64,000 bases of DNA from Defluviicoccus sp046348835 (GCA_046348835.1 JAXMDM010000002.1:744001-808000); one strand, 5' to 3'. Counted from the stretch's first letter, positions 1 through 9,189 are shown. Numbers and translations: made by a program. The notes: generated by a model from the sequence alone, not told the origin.

Positions 1-862
1 GACAGGGCAGCAGCCGGTTGAACCCGGTGCGCAGATTGAAGTCGGCCTGGCAGCCATGGAGGACGCTGTCGCCGCTGGTGATTTCCACCCGGCCGGTGAA
101 CGTGGCGGTATCGGCTTCGCCATTATAGCGGCCGCGGTCGGCGGTGATGCGCTCCGTCGTCGTCTTCACGTCCACATTGCCCACCGCATCCACCGAGCTG
201 AACTGCTGACGTCCGGTTCCCCCCGCCTCGCTGAGATAGGCGGTCAGCTTGTCGCCGCGCACCTCCCGGCCTGGCTCGGTGGCCAGCGCATCGCCGTAGG
301 CGATGAGCACCCGGGTCGGCCGCAGGTAGTCGAGCCGGTCGCGTGCCGTCACCTCGTTGTCGCCGGTGACCATGCGCACCCGCGGTCCGCCCGGGACGCT
401 GGTCAGGATCAGCTTCCCGGCGTCCATGTCATAGGTGCCGTCGTCCCCCCACGCCGTCTCAGTGGGGGTGACGATCTTGACGTTGCCGGCGCCATCCAGC
501 CGCCATACCTCGGTCGAGCCGTCCGGGAGCTGCCGATAGTGCGCCGTTAGCACATCACCGGTCACGACGAGATCGGCGCGCACCGCCTTGGCGTTGCCGC
601 GGGCGATGATCGTCAGCGCGGTGCGGTTCCATTCGATCTGTTGCGCCGCCTCGATATCGATGGGGGGACTGGAGCCGCTCTTCCCGGTCGGCGACGGTGC
701 GGTGGTCTGCGTCGCCGCCGCCAGCACCGTCTGCGCCTGCGCCGCTCCCATCCAGGGGGCCGCCGACGACAGGAGGGTGGCGAGGGCGACTGTGCGAACG
801 ATGGCGGTCGGCGAGCCGAACGACGCCGGCCAGCGAGGGGAGAGGGGGGCGGGCTGGGTCAT
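1..862 (-). CDS. lptA: LptA, periplasmic lipopolysaccharide export protein (3' end outside window)
   Basis: LptA forms the periplasmic bridge that carries lipopolysaccharide from the LptBFGC complex to LptD. The reading frame runs from ATG at 862 off the left edge, so the C-terminus is missing. About 287 codons are visible. The N-terminus carries a signal peptide (hydrophobic run ending near a WMGAAQAQ cleavage region), followed by OstA/LptA-type beta-strand repeats such as DIEAAQQIEWNRTAL, VRADLVVTGDVLTAHY and TERITADRGRYNGEADTA. Its start overlaps the lptC stop (ATGA), so the two are translationally coupled. lptB and rpoN would be expected further left. Confidence 0.88.
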   Translation of the reverse strand, partial: MTQPAPLSPRWPASFGSPTAIVRTVALATLLSSAAPWMGAAQAQTVLAAATQTTAPSPTGKSGSSPPIDIEAAQQIEWNRTALTIIARGNAKAVRADLVVTGDVLTAHYRQLPDGSTEVWRLDGAGNVKIVTPTETAWGDDGTYDMDAGKLILTSVPGGPRVRMVTGDNEVTARDRLDYLRPTRVLIAYGDALATEPGREVRGDKLTAYLSEAGGTGRQQFSSVDAVGNVDVKTTTERITADRGRYNGEADTATFTGRVEITSGDSVLHGCQADFNLRTGFNRLLPC

Positions 863-1503
863 TTAACGATCGGCGTCGCCGAGGCAATGTGCATGGTTGC
901 CGGGCCGTATACGAAGACCTTGTCGCCGCCGTCCACCAGCCGGAAGCCGATCCCGTCGACCGAACCGAAAGACGCCGTGCCGAGGACGGCATTGGGGCCG
1001 CTCACCGTCCCCTCGTTGAGTTCCACCTTTGCCTGGCTGGTGTCCACCCGGTACCCGTTCTCGTCGATGAAGACGACATTTTCCCAAAGATCGACCGTCT
1101 TCGCCTGCGGATCGTAGAGGCCGCGGTCGGCGGTGACATGGAGGCGCCGTCCGTCGGATGTTGTCATGTCGGCGACCGGCATGGCGAGATCGAGGGTACC
1201 GCGCTCCGGATCCGAGCTTTCGGTGTGCGGCGAGGTCACCTGGAACGGCCGCCCGTACTTGTCTATTCCTTTGAACGTCGAATCGATGGCGGTGTCCTTG
1301 CTGGACGCGATGGTCTCCTCGGCGCGACCGGAGGCGAGTTTCAGCCGGGCTTCCTCCTTGCCGATCTCCGGCCACAGCAGCGTGAACGCGACGATCCCCG
1401 CCGCGGCCGCGGCAAGCCCCCACCGCAGCGTCTTGGCGATCCGCTGCCGTCTTATGGTCTGGTTCTGCCGCCCGCTATCGGCGGCACGCTTGGTGTCAGG
1501 CAC
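859..1503 (-). CDS. lptC: LptC, lipopolysaccharide transport periplasmic protein
   Basis: LptC is a bitopic inner-membrane protein that receives lipopolysaccharide from LptBFG and passes it to LptA. The 214-aa product has a short basic cytoplasmic N-terminus, one transmembrane helix (about residues 28-46, LRWGLAAAAAGIVAFTLLW) and a periplasmic LptC domain with KYGRPFQVTSPHTE and VTADRGLYDPQAKTVDLWENV. The start is GTG, with GGAGG about 12 nt upstream. No in-frame ATG lies close upstream. The stop overlaps the lptA start and the gene follows kdsD by about 30 bp, so kdsD-lptC-lptA is one operon. Confidence 0.88.
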   Translation of the reverse strand: MPDTKRAADSGRQNQTIRRQRIAKTLRWGLAAAAAGIVAFTLLWPEIGKEEARLKLASGRAEETIASSKDTAIDSTFKGIDKYGRPFQVTSPHTESSDPERGTLDLAMPVADMTTSDGRRLHVTADRGLYDPQAKTVDLWENVVFIDENGYRVDTSQAKVELNEGTVSGPNAVLGTASFGSVDGIGFRLVDGGDKVFVYGPATMHIASATPIVK

Positions 1504-1535
1504 CGGTATTGACGCCCTCCGCGACGGCCATGCGT

Positions 1536-2552
1536 TCAGGCGATCCCCGCGCGCAGGCAGTCGTGCACGTGGAGGATGCCGATCGGATGTCCGTTGTCGA
1601 CCACGAACAACGTCGTGATCGATCGTGCATTGAGGAACCCGAGGGCCTCGCTGGCGAGTGCGTCTGGGCGAATCGCCTTCGGGTTGGCGGTCATCACGCT
1701 GCCGGCGGTTTCCTCCAGCAGCCCCGTCCCCATGTGGCGGCGCAAATCGCCATCGGTGATGATGCCGATCAGCCGCCGGTTGTCGTCGACGATGGCAACG
1801 CAGCCGAAGCCCTTGGCCGACATGGTGATGATCACGTCCGACATCGGGGTATCGAGGGTGGCGAGGGGCACCGCGTCACCCGAGTGCATGATGCTGGAGA
1901 CGCGCAGCAGCCGCCGTCCCAGCTTGCCGCCGGGATGGAGGACGTGGAAGTCGTCGGCGGAGAAACCCTTGCGCTCCAGCATGGCCACCGCCAGCGCGTC
2001 GCCCAGCGCCAGCATCACCGTCGTCGACGTGGTCGGCGCCAGCCCCATGGGACAGGCCTCCGGGGTATCCGGCAGGATCAGCGCCACGTCGGCCGCTTGG
2101 GCAAGGGTGCTTCCGGCGCGGCCGGTGACCCCGATCAGCGGGATCTTGAACCGCTTGCAGAAGTCCACCAGGTCGGCCAGTTCGGACGTTTCGCCGGAGT
2201 TGGAAAAGGCGATCACCGCATCGTGCTCGGTGATCATCCCGAGATCGCCGTGGCTCGCCTCCGCCGGATGGACGAAGGTCGCCGGGGTTCCCGTCGAAGC
2301 GAGCGTTGCCGCGACTTTGGTCCCTACGTGGCCGCTCTTGCCCATGCCGGTGACGACCACCCGGCCGGTGACGTCGGTGAGGATCTCAAGGGCGCGGATG
2401 AAGCTGTTGTCGAGCGAACGGGACAGCGCCTCGATTCCGGCCGCCTCCAGCCTCAGAACCCGCCGCCCCGAAGCGAGCCCGCTCTCGGTCTCATCGGCGA
2501 GCGACAACGCCGTCTCGTCGGGCAGCGACAACGCCGAACCCATCGTTACCAT
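1536..2552 (-). CDS. kdsD: D-arabinose 5-phosphate isomerase, KpsF/GutQ family
   Basis: This enzyme interconverts ribulose 5-phosphate and arabinose 5-phosphate, the first step of Kdo synthesis for lipopolysaccharide. The 338-aa protein has an N-terminal SIS domain (VVVTGMGKSGHVGTKVAATL, HPAEASHGDLGMI, IAFSNSGETSEL) and two C-terminal CBS domains (VSSIMHSGDAVPLA, GFGCVAIVDDNRRLIGIITD, SITTLFVVDNGHPIGILHVHD). The frame is open far upstream, but homology begins near this ATG; a second ATG at 2543 is also possible. It lies upstream of lptC, the usual alphaproteobacterial order. Confidence 0.92.
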   Translation of the reverse strand: MVTMGSALSLPDETALSLADETESGLASGRRVLRLEAAGIEALSRSLDNSFIRALEILTDVTGRVVVTGMGKSGHVGTKVAATLASTGTPATFVHPAEASHGDLGMITEHDAVIAFSNSGETSELADLVDFCKRFKIPLIGVTGRAGSTLAQAADVALILPDTPEACPMGLAPTTSTTVMLALGDALAVAMLERKGFSADDFHVLHPGGKLGRRLLRVSSIMHSGDAVPLATLDTPMSDVIITMSAKGFGCVAIVDDNRRLIGIITDGDLRRHMGTGLLEETAGSVMTANPKAIRPDALASEALGFLNARSITTLFVVDNGHPIGILHVHDCLRAGIA

Positions 2553-2737
2553 CCACGTCTCCCTACGATTTCCCATCCCCGGGGGCGGGAAAACAGAGCC
2601 GCGGGCCGAGCGTCGGCCGCAGCCCTTAGCAATCTCCGTTCCATTAGGAGTATGGAGTGCGACCAACGGTCGGTCAACCTGGGGGCCTTCACGGGCCAGC
2701 GAGGGGGAAGGCGGCTGTGCCCAAATTGCGGCGGCGC

Positions 2738-3394
2738 TCAATAGGCGAAGATGTCCTCGCCAGGCCAGCCGGAGACGTCCAGCCGCGCCCTCTCCGGCAG
2801 GAACTGGAAGCAGGCGCGGGCCAGGTCGTCGCGGCCCTCGCGGACCAGCATCGTCTCCAGCCGGTCGGCCAGCCGGTGCAGGTGGATGACGTCGGTGGCG
2901 GCGTAGCGCATCTGTTCCTCGCTGAGGCGTTCGGCGCCCCAGTCGGAACTCTGCTGCTCCTTCGAGATCTCCACCCCCAGCAGTTCGCGGCAAAGGTCCT
3001 TGAGGCCGTGCCGGTCGGTGTAGGTGCGGACCAGGCGCGACGCGATCTTGGTGCAATAGACCGGCTGGCAGAGGACGCCCAGGTGGAGGAAGAGCATGCC
3101 GATGTCGAATCGGCCGAAATGGAACAGCTTGGTGGTTTCCGGATTGGCCAGCAGCGCCGCCAGATTGGGCGCCGGGTAGAAGCCGTCGCCGGCGTCCTGG
3201 CGGAGCTGGGGCGAGAAATGCACCAGGTGGCAGACGCCGTCACCGTCGGTGAGCTGGACCAGGCACAGGCGGTCGCGATGCGGGATCAGCCCGGTCGTCT
3301 CGGTATCGATGGCGACCCGGTCGCCCAGGATCAGACCGTCCGGCAGGTCGCCCGTATGGAGCTCGATGAGGGGACCGTTGGCAGTCAGCGGCAT
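2738..3394 (-). CDS. rnd: Ribonuclease D-type 3'-5' exonuclease, short form
   Basis: This is a 218-aa DEDD-family exonuclease with a single catalytic domain. It has motif I AIDTETTGLIP near residue 27, motif II around FHFGRFDIGML, and motif III MRYAATDVIHLHRLAD with the expected Tyr and Asp. The HRDC domains of the enterobacterial enzyme are absent, as is usual for the short alphaproteobacterial form. Its likely role is 3' trimming of tRNA and other stable RNA precursors. The frame is open upstream, but the family begins at MPLTANG, so the ATG at 3394 is used. tRNA-Leu lies about 115 bp upstream on the same strand. Confidence 0.85.
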   Translation of the reverse strand: MPLTANGPLIELHTGDLPDGLILGDRVAIDTETTGLIPHRDRLCLVQLTDGDGVCHLVHFSPQLRQDAGDGFYPAPNLAALLANPETTKLFHFGRFDIGMLFLHLGVLCQPVYCTKIASRLVRTYTDRHGLKDLCRELLGVEISKEQQSSDWGAERLSEEQMRYAATDVIHLHRLADRLETMLVREGRDDLARACFQFLPERARLDVSGWPGEDIFAY

Positions 3395-3511
3395 GATGCG
3401 ACCCCGGAACCGGCGCCGAACCCGCCCCGCCGGGCGGCACCCTCCGCGGGCGAAGCCCACCCCCAAAGCCGACCGAAGGGTTGCTCATGCAGCACGGGAT
3501 GCGATCCTTGA

Positions 3512-3598
3512 TGGTGCCCAGGAGAAGACTCGAACTTCCACGACCTTGCGGTCACAGGCACCTGAAGCCTGCGCGTCTGCCAATTCCGCCACCTGGGC
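3512..3598 (-). tRNA. tRNA-Leu (anticodon CAG)
   Basis: The 87-nt sequence begins GCCCAGGTGGCGGAATTGG and ends with an encoded CCA. The acceptor stem GCCCAGG pairs perfectly with CCTGGGC. The anticodon loop reads CTTCAGGTG, giving CAG. A long variable arm and the T-loop GTTCGAGTC are present, as expected for a class II leucine tRNA. Confidence 0.95.
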
Positions 3599-3844
3599 CT
3601 CTCGTCCGCGCCAGCGCGTCATCTCGCCCTCGCGCGGGGCGACCATCGCCGGCCGCCCGCGTCCTCTCCTAGAAACCCCCGCGACCCATGTCAACCACGA
3701 TGCCGCATTTCACTGGCGGGGGACGGTCGGGGTCGCAGCCTCAAGCGGCCGACGATGAGGGCGAGGCGCGCGCCCGTAGCGTCGGACATCCGCTTCAGGA
3801 GCGCGGCTCTGAACGCGCGCTTTTTGGGTCAAACGCCGCCGCGG
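3599..3844. other. Intergenic region, no gene seen
   Basis: Between the tRNA-Leu 5' end and the stop of the TerB-like gene I see no convincing coding frame, terminator or repeat. A promoter for the tRNA should lie here on the minus strand, but no clear boxes were found. Confidence 0.4.
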
Positions 3845-4908
3845 TTAGGCGGCGGTGACGGCGAGAACCGGGGCGAGGGCAGAATCGATGGCGGTGGCAT
3901 TGTTTCTGATGAACAGCAGCAGCGCCGCCTCGTTGGCATCGACGCGGCCGTCGCCGTGGAGGCGGGACAGCAGCCATTCGGCCTCGGCCCGGTCGATCGC
4001 CTGCCGCCCGGTGGCTTCGTCCGTGTCCGCCGCCGCCCGGGCCGCCTCCCGTTCGGCGCGGCGGCGCCCGAAGACATCGGCCTCGCGGAAAACGCCGGCG
4101 ACCCCGCTCCGGCCGATGCGTTCAGCATGAGGCCTAGGATGGTGCCGACGCTGCGGCGTTCAGCCAGCCACTGGTCGCGGCGGCGCATCGTATCGGCATC
4201 GGGCAGATGCGGTTCGCCTTGCGGGAACATCAGGTGGCTGGCGACGGCGCGGACGAACAGGTCGCGCCAGCCGGCATCGTTCTCGGCGGTGCTGGTGGCG
4301 TCGTTGAGATCGAACAGGAGGTCCGCTTCGCGCCGGGAGATTCTGAGACTGGCCTCGCCACCGGCGGCGTAAATCAGCTTCGAGACGAGGCTGACGTCGG
4401 CGCGGTCGATGACACCCGGCCGCCGGCGGCCGGGGCCGAACAGCACGCCGCCGCCGCTCAGCACCGCGGTCTTCACCGCCTGCAGCGCCATCAGCCGCAG
4501 CGTTTCCGGGCACGAAGCGGCCCAGTGAACGATATTGACGATGAGTTCCAGCTCCCTCGGCGCGTCGATGCGGCCGTCCCGGCCCACCGCCTCCATCAAG
4601 AAGGCGGCGCCGGCCTCGTCGACGTAGCCGCGGGGATCGCTCTGCCAGACGAAGTAGTCGGTCAGCGCCTCGATGAAGAAGCTGTCCCAGGCCGGGGCAT
4701 TGCCCCGCGTCCCTTCGTTCAGGACAAACATCGTCTCGGCCTCGGCGCGGCTGACGATACCGTCGGCGAAGACCTGGCGGCGAAGGGCGAGAACGTCATC
4801 GGCGGTAATGGTGCCGCGGGCGAGGATGGCGGCGACCGCTCCGGCGGGGTCGGTCGAAGAGGGGCGGGGAAGAGCGGTCATCGGGGTTCCGGTTGTGGCA
4901 ACAATCAT
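3845..4908 (-). pseudogene. TerB-like repeat protein, apparent single-base frameshift
   Basis: The gene reads from ATG 4908 (AGGA 8 nt upstream) through two TerB-like helical segments: ITADDVLALRRQVFADGIVS with WDSFFIEALTDYFVW, then DVSLVSKLIYAAGGEASLRIS with GWRDLFVRAVASHLMF. After LGLMLNASAGAG the frame degrades into Arg/Pro-rich nonsense. A sensible third segment then appears in another frame: RAEAEWLLSRLHGDGRVDAN, EAALLLFIRNNATAIDSAL, stop at 3845. One missing base in the CCCC run at 4102-4105 would give an intact 354-aa protein. This may be an assembly error or real decay. Function is unknown; TerB-like domains are associated with stress and metal responses. Confidence 0.6.
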
Positions 4909-4958
4909 GAGCCGGATCCTATGTGATGAAGTGCTACCAATTGCTTTCGTGCCGGCGG

Positions 4959-6761
4959 ATGGGCGCTCCTTGCCCGCGGAAGCCGCTAGCAAGCGGGACG
5001 CGCATTCGAATCGGGCCCCCACAACAAGGAGTTGAATCCATTTCTGCGCTTCGCTTTGCGGCCGCGCTGGCGGCGTTGGTCTTCGCCGTCGGCGCCGCTT
5101 TCGCCTGGTGGGCCTGGGTCGGACGGCCGGTAGCACTGGTCGATGCGCCGGGCGGCCGGTTTCCCTGCGTCTCCTATGCGCCCTACAAGGATGGACAGAC
5201 GCCGTTTGACCTGGACTGGGTGGTTTCCCCGGCGCAGATCGAGGACGACCTCCGCCAACTGGCCAAGGTCACCGACTGCGTGCGCACCTATGCGGTGCGG
5301 CAAGGGCTGGCGGAGGTGGTTCCGGTCGCCGCCGGTCTCGGGATGAAGGTCCTGCTGGGCGTCTGGATCAACGCCGAGAACGAGAAGAACCGGGGCGAGG
5401 TCGAGACCGCCATCGAACTCGCTCGTCGTTACCCGGAGACCGTCGCCGCGGTGGTCGTCGGCAACGAGGTCCTGTTGCGCGGTGAGCAGCCGCCGGAGCG
5501 GCTCGCCGCCTTCATCCGCGAGGTTCGTGCCGCGGTCCCGCCGTCGGTGGAGGTTACTTACGCCGACGTGTGGGAGTTTTGGCTGAAGCACCCGGAGATT
5601 GCCGACGCGGTCGACTTCATCACCATCCACACGCTGCCCTACTGGGAGGACGATCCGGTCGGGATCGACAAGGCCGTCCCCCATGTCGTCGCCATCGTCG
5701 ATCGGGTCAAACAGGCGTTCCCCGGGCGACGGTTGCTGGTCGGTGAGGCGGGATGGCCCAGCGCCGGGCGGATGCGTGAAGGGGCGCAGCCGAGCCGGGT
5801 CAATCAGGCCCGCTTCGTGCGCGAGCTCATCGTCGCCGCCGAGCAGGACGCGATCGGCCTCAACGTCATCGAGGCCTTCGATCAGCCGTGGAAGCGGGAG
5901 CTGGAGGGGACCGTCGGCGGCCACTGGGGCCTGTTCGACGAGGACCGCCGGGAGAAGTTCCCCTTGGTCGGACCGGTGCGCGAGGACGGCGACTGGCTCT
6001 GGCACTTCGCCGCCGCCGCCGTGCTCGGTGTCCTTCTGGTCCTGCCGGCGGCACGGATCCGCCGGCGTGCGACCGGGGGCGGGGGCACCTTTGCCGGCTG
6101 GCTGGGACTCGCCGTCGCCGGCCAGGCCGCCGCCACCCTCCTCGTTGCCGCCGGCCTCGCCGCCTTCGATGCGGTACGCACTCCCTATGACGCCTTCGTC
6201 TGGGGCGGGCGCGGTGTGCTCGCCGCGGCGGTGGCGGTGCTGGTGCCGGTGACCCTCGCCGGTGGTGCCCCGGTCGCACCGGTCGCCGCCCGGCGTCTGA
6301 TCGAGGCGGTACGACGGGGAGCCCGACCGACCGGGTCGCCCCTGGCGCTCGGGCTCGGCATCGCCCGCCTGGCCGTCGCCTTCGGCGCGGCGGTAACCAC
6401 CCTGTGCTTCCTCTTCGATGCCCGCTACCGGGACTTTCCGGTCGCCCTCACCCTGGTCCCCGCCGTCGCCTTCCTCGTCCTCACCTTGGCCCGGCGGCGC
6501 CGGAACGATAGCGAGGCGCCGGGCGATTTGGCCGAGGAGCGGCTGCTGGCGGTGGTTCTCGCCGCGGGCGGGATCGCCATCGGCCTGTCGGAAGCGCCGG
6601 CCAACGTCGAAGCATGGGGTCTGATGCTGGCCAACCTGCTGCTGGCCGCCGCCTTGTGGCTGGAGCCGCGGCGACCGGTCGCGGCTGCCGCCGGGGATCA
6701 GGCGCGCAAACGCGCCATGGCGCCGGCGAGGAGGCCGGCACCGGCCAATTCCGGCGCGTAG
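4959..6761 (+). CDS. Membrane-bound GH17-domain protein, NdvC-like beta-glucan enzyme
   Basis: An N-terminal transmembrane helix (FAAALAALVFAVGAAFAWW) is followed by a glycoside hydrolase family 17 domain. The acid/base Glu is seen in VVVGNEVLLR and the nucleophile Glu in LLVGEAGWPSAGR. About seven C-terminal transmembrane helices follow from WLWHFAAAAVLGVLLVLP onward. The architecture resembles rhizobial NdvC, needed for beta-1,6 linkages in cyclic or periplasmic glucans, so a glucan transglycosylase role is inferred. ATG 4959 gives about 600 aa. The best Shine-Dalgarno (AAGGAG, 5026-5031) instead sits 8 nt before an in-frame ATT at 5040. The 3' end overlaps the convergent gene by 64 bp. Confidence 0.72.
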   Translation: MGAPCPRKPLASGTRIRIGPPQQGVESISALRFAAALAALVFAVGAAFAWWAWVGRPVALVDAPGGRFPCVSYAPYKDGQTPFDLDWVVSPAQIEDDLRQLAKVTDCVRTYAVRQGLAEVVPVAAGLGMKVLLGVWINAENEKNRGEVETAIELARRYPETVAAVVVGNEVLLRGEQPPERLAAFIREVRAAVPPSVEVTYADVWEFWLKHPEIADAVDFITIHTLPYWEDDPVGIDKAVPHVVAIVDRVKQAFPGRRLLVGEAGWPSAGRMREGAQPSRVNQARFVRELIVAAEQDAIGLNVIEAFDQPWKRELEGTVGGHWGLFDEDRREKFPLVGPVREDGDWLWHFAAAAVLGVLLVLPAARIRRRATGGGGTFAGWLGLAVAGQAAATLLVAAGLAAFDAVRTPYDAFVWGGRGVLAAAVAVLVPVTLAGGAPVAPVAARRLIEAVRRGARPTGSPLALGLGIARLAVAFGAAVTTLCFLFDARYRDFPVALTLVPAVAFLVLTLARRRRNDSEAPGDLAEERLLAVVLAAGGIAIGLSEAPANVEAWGLMLANLLLAAALWLEPRRPVAAAAGDQARKRAMAPARRPAPANSGA

Positions 6762-7048
6762 AGGAGGAGGCCGGCGCCGCCGAGGCCGATCGCCAGCCTG
6801 GCCATCCCCCGCCGGTCCCCAAACAGCGCGACGGCGCCGGCAACCACGGCAACGATGCCCATCGCCTGGTAGCGCAACGCCAAGATCAGCCCCTCGCGCC
6901 AGGGGCACCACCAGGGACGGGCCGCGCCCCCGCACGCCCAGGCCAGCGCCGGGACCTGGACGATGAGGAAGCGGACCGCGGCGCCGACGGCGAGGCCGAT
7001 GGCGAGGATCAGGGCGGCCCGCATCCACGCCCGCTGCGTGTCCGTCAT
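6698..7048 (-). CDS. Hypothetical inner-membrane protein, 116 aa
   Basis: I do not recognise this family. The 116-aa protein has about three or four hydrophobic helices (AALILAIGLAVGAAVRFLIV, MGIVAVVAGAVALF, LAIGLGGAGLLLYA) and a Trp/Pro/Cys-containing loop ARPWWCPWREG. It ends in a basic tail. It converges on the NdvC-like gene and overlaps its last 64 bases. Codon use matches the neighbours. A -10-like TATAAC lies upstream at about 7132-7137 (minus strand). Confidence 0.55.
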   Translation of the reverse strand: MTDTQRAWMRAALILAIGLAVGAAVRFLIVQVPALAWACGGAARPWWCPWREGLILALRYQAMGIVAVVAGAVALFGDRRGMARLAIGLGGAGLLLYAPELAGAGLLAGAMARLRA

Positions 7049-7179
7049 CGCTGGCTCCTTCCGAACGGTCGCGCCACGTCCGAGTGCCCCCCAGGATGCG
7101 ACCCCATGCGCCGGCCTTGCGGCCGACGGCCGTTATAGGGAGCCGGTGGGCGCAGGGTCCAGGGGGCGAACGGGTGGGA

Positions 7180-8460
7180 TCAGCGCTTCAGGTCACGGGC
7201 GGTCTCCATCACCTCGTCGAGGGTACGGAAGGCGGTGGCGGAGGAATTGTACGCGTTCTGGGTCTGAATCATCCGCGAGAACTGGTCGGCCAGGTCGACG
7301 TTGGACAGCTCGATGACGCCGGGCTTCAGCGAGCCGGCGCCGTTGGTCCCGGCGGCATCGAGAACCGGGGCGCCCGAATCGGCGCCCGGTGCGTAGACGT
7401 TGCCGCTGAGGGAGAGCAGCCCTTCCGGGTTGGCGAAATCGGCGATGGGCAGGCGCCAGATGCGCCGGCTGGTGCCGTTGCTGAACGCGCCGACCACATA
7501 CCCCTCACCGTCGAAGCTGACGCTGTCGAGGACGCCGGCCGCGTGGCCGTCGGCGGTTACCTCGTCGACGGTGAAGTTGCCGCTCAACTGGGTGGTGTCG
7601 GCGAAGTCGAGGGTGAATGCGGAGGCGGCGCCGCCGCCGTGATCGACGGCGACCCGGAAGGAGGCGGGCCCGGCGAGAGTTCCGTCGGCGTCGAAGCTGA
7701 GCGAGCCCGCCGGGTCCAGGCTTACCCGTCCGCCGTCGGCGTCGCTGAGTTCCACCTGCCAACCGTTGGCGGCGGTCTTGGTGAAGCGGGCGGTGAGGGA
7801 ACGGGCGGTGCCGGTCGAATCGTAGACCTGTACGTCCAGGCTCTCGCTGGCCCCGACACTGGCGCCGGCCGGCAGGTTGAGGGCGAGGTGGGCCTTGCTC
7901 GTCGGCAGGACGTCGCTGGTGAAGGCATAGGCGTCGGTGCGTACCGGGGCGAGGCTGGCAGCATCGCCGGCGGACGTTCCGTCCGGTGCGACCCGCCATC
8001 CCTGCAGGACGTTGCCGTTGCCGTCGGCGAGGTAGCGGGTATTGGTGGCGATTGCACTGTCGTCGGCATTGCCGACGCTGATGGCGGGCCCCAGCACCTC
8101 GCCGAAGCGGCCGTTGCGCCCGTAGAGGCGATTGCCGTCGGCGTCGGCGAGGACGAAGAAGCCGTTCCCGTCGATCGCCGCGTCAAGATCGCGCCCGGTC
8201 GTCGACAACTCACCCTGGTCGCCGACGCGCGTGACCACGTGGGTAACGACGCCGCCCATGTCCGACGGGCTCGATAAAGGCCCGCCGTCGGCATCGGCGG
8301 TGCCGGCGAAGGCGTCGCTGAACAAAGTGGCGAACTGCGATTCGGCCCGCTTATAGGCGGTGGTATTGACGTTGGCGACATTGCCGCCGATCACCGAAAG
8401 CGCCCGGCTCTGACTCTGCATGCCGAGCACCGACGACTGGAACAGACCGAAGCCGGTCAT
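7180..8460 (-). CDS. flgE: Flagellar hook protein FlgE-like
   Basis: This is a 426-aa axial flagellar protein of the FlgE/F/G family. The N-terminal flagellar rod-type motif is SVIGGNVANVNTTAYKRAES. The C-terminal motif is VDLADQFSRMIQTQNAYNSS followed by ATAFRTLDEVMETARDL. The central variable region holds the hook D1/D2-like beta domains (SYDG-type repeats are not obvious). The length fits FlgE rather than FlgG (about 260 aa). AGGGAGG precedes the ATG at 8460. It is divergent from fliX, a flagellar assembly regulator, which supports a hook assignment. Confidence 0.78.
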   Translation of the reverse strand: MTGFGLFQSSVLGMQSQSRALSVIGGNVANVNTTAYKRAESQFATLFSDAFAGTADADGGPLSSPSDMGGVVTHVVTRVGDQGELSTTGRDLDAAIDGNGFFVLADADGNRLYGRNGRFGEVLGPAISVGNADDSAIATNTRYLADGNGNVLQGWRVAPDGTSAGDAASLAPVRTDAYAFTSDVLPTSKAHLALNLPAGASVGASESLDVQVYDSTGTARSLTARFTKTAANGWQVELSDADGGRVSLDPAGSLSFDADGTLAGPASFRVAVDHGGGAASAFTLDFADTTQLSGNFTVDEVTADGHAAGVLDSVSFDGEGYVVGAFSNGTSRRIWRLPIADFANPEGLLSLSGNVYAPGADSGAPVLDAAGTNGAGSLKPGVIELSNVDLADQFSRMIQTQNAYNSSATAFRTLDEVMETARDLKR

Positions 8461-8757
8461 GGCATTGCCTCCCTGCCTGCCAGTGGCCCCGGCCGAGAGA
8501 GAACACTTCGGCGAAGCCTATGGGCGGCGAAGCAAGGACCAGACCAGGGGGCCGATGAGGATGGAGGCCAGGGAAACCGCCGGTTGGCGGCCAGGCGAGG
8601 GCCCCGGCCGGGGTCTCGCCGCGGCAAGATTTGCCGGCCGTGCGGTCATTTCTTCCCTGCCAGCCCATCCTTCCGGGCCACGGACCGATGGCAACGGATC
8701 CTTAACCGGCCGTTGCCATACTGGCCTCGAGACCCGTGCCGCAGCCCCAGGCCGCCC
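8461..8757. other. Divergent flgE/fliX intergenic region
   Basis: About 300 bp separate the divergent hook gene and fliX. I looked for a sigma-54 promoter (TGGCAC-N5-TTGC), common for such genes, and found only partial matches such as TGGCAACGG near 8688. No coding frame with homology is visible. Confidence 0.35.
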
Positions 8758-9189
8758 ATGAAATCGCCCTTTATCGGTTCCGTCGACCGCCTCGACGCCC
8801 CGCAGCGGAAGCGCCGATCCTCCGGTGCCGGCGGGACCGGTTTCGCCCGTCATCTTGTCGAAACGACCCCCGATCCTGCCGCTTCGCCGGTGGCCGAGAC
8901 CACCGAGACGCTGCCGCTGGATGCGCTGCTGGCGCTGCAGGGGGTTGGCGAAGGCCTGGGTGACGGCCGCCAGGCCAGCCAGCGGCGCGGCGCGACCCTG
9001 CTGGACCTGCTCGACAGGCTGCGTGCCGACCTGCTTGCCGGCCGCGTTGCCGAGAGCCATTTGGTCAAGCTCGCCGGCCTCGTCCGCGATCGGGCCGGAG
9101 CGAGTGGCGATGCGCGCCTGGATCAGGTCATCTCCGAGATCGAATTGCGCGCAGAGGTTGAGCTAGCCAAGCTATCCATGCGGCGGTGA
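8758..9189 (+). CDS. fliX: FliX, flagellar assembly regulator
   Basis: FliX is an alphaproteobacterial protein that couples flagellar class II assembly to the activator FlbD. The 143-aa product has the FliX signature ALLALQGVGEGLGDGRQASQ in the middle, and the C-terminal DQVISEIELRAEVELAKLSM motif is highly characteristic. The N-terminus is a disordered basic segment. ATG 8758 is chosen because homology starts at MKSPFIGSVDR. Its neighbours flgE and dksA match the usual order. Confidence 0.82.
   Translation: MKSPFIGSVDRLDAPQRKRRSSGAGGTGFARHLVETTPDPAASPVAETTETLPLDALLALQGVGEGLGDGRQASQRRGATLLDLLDRLRADLLAGRVAESHLVKLAGLVRDRAGASGDARLDQVISEIELRAEVELAKLSMRR

Noticed and set aside
7133..7147. 15-mer TTATAGGGAGCCGGT shared with 12426-12440 as a dispersed repeat
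   Set aside because: In both places it reads on the minus strand as a promoter -10 region. The match is short and probably reflects promoter similarity or chance.
8680..8705. Sigma-54 promoter upstream of fliX
   Set aside because: TGGCAACGG is followed by CCTTAACC with wrong spacing and no TTGC, so the -24/-12 rule is not met.
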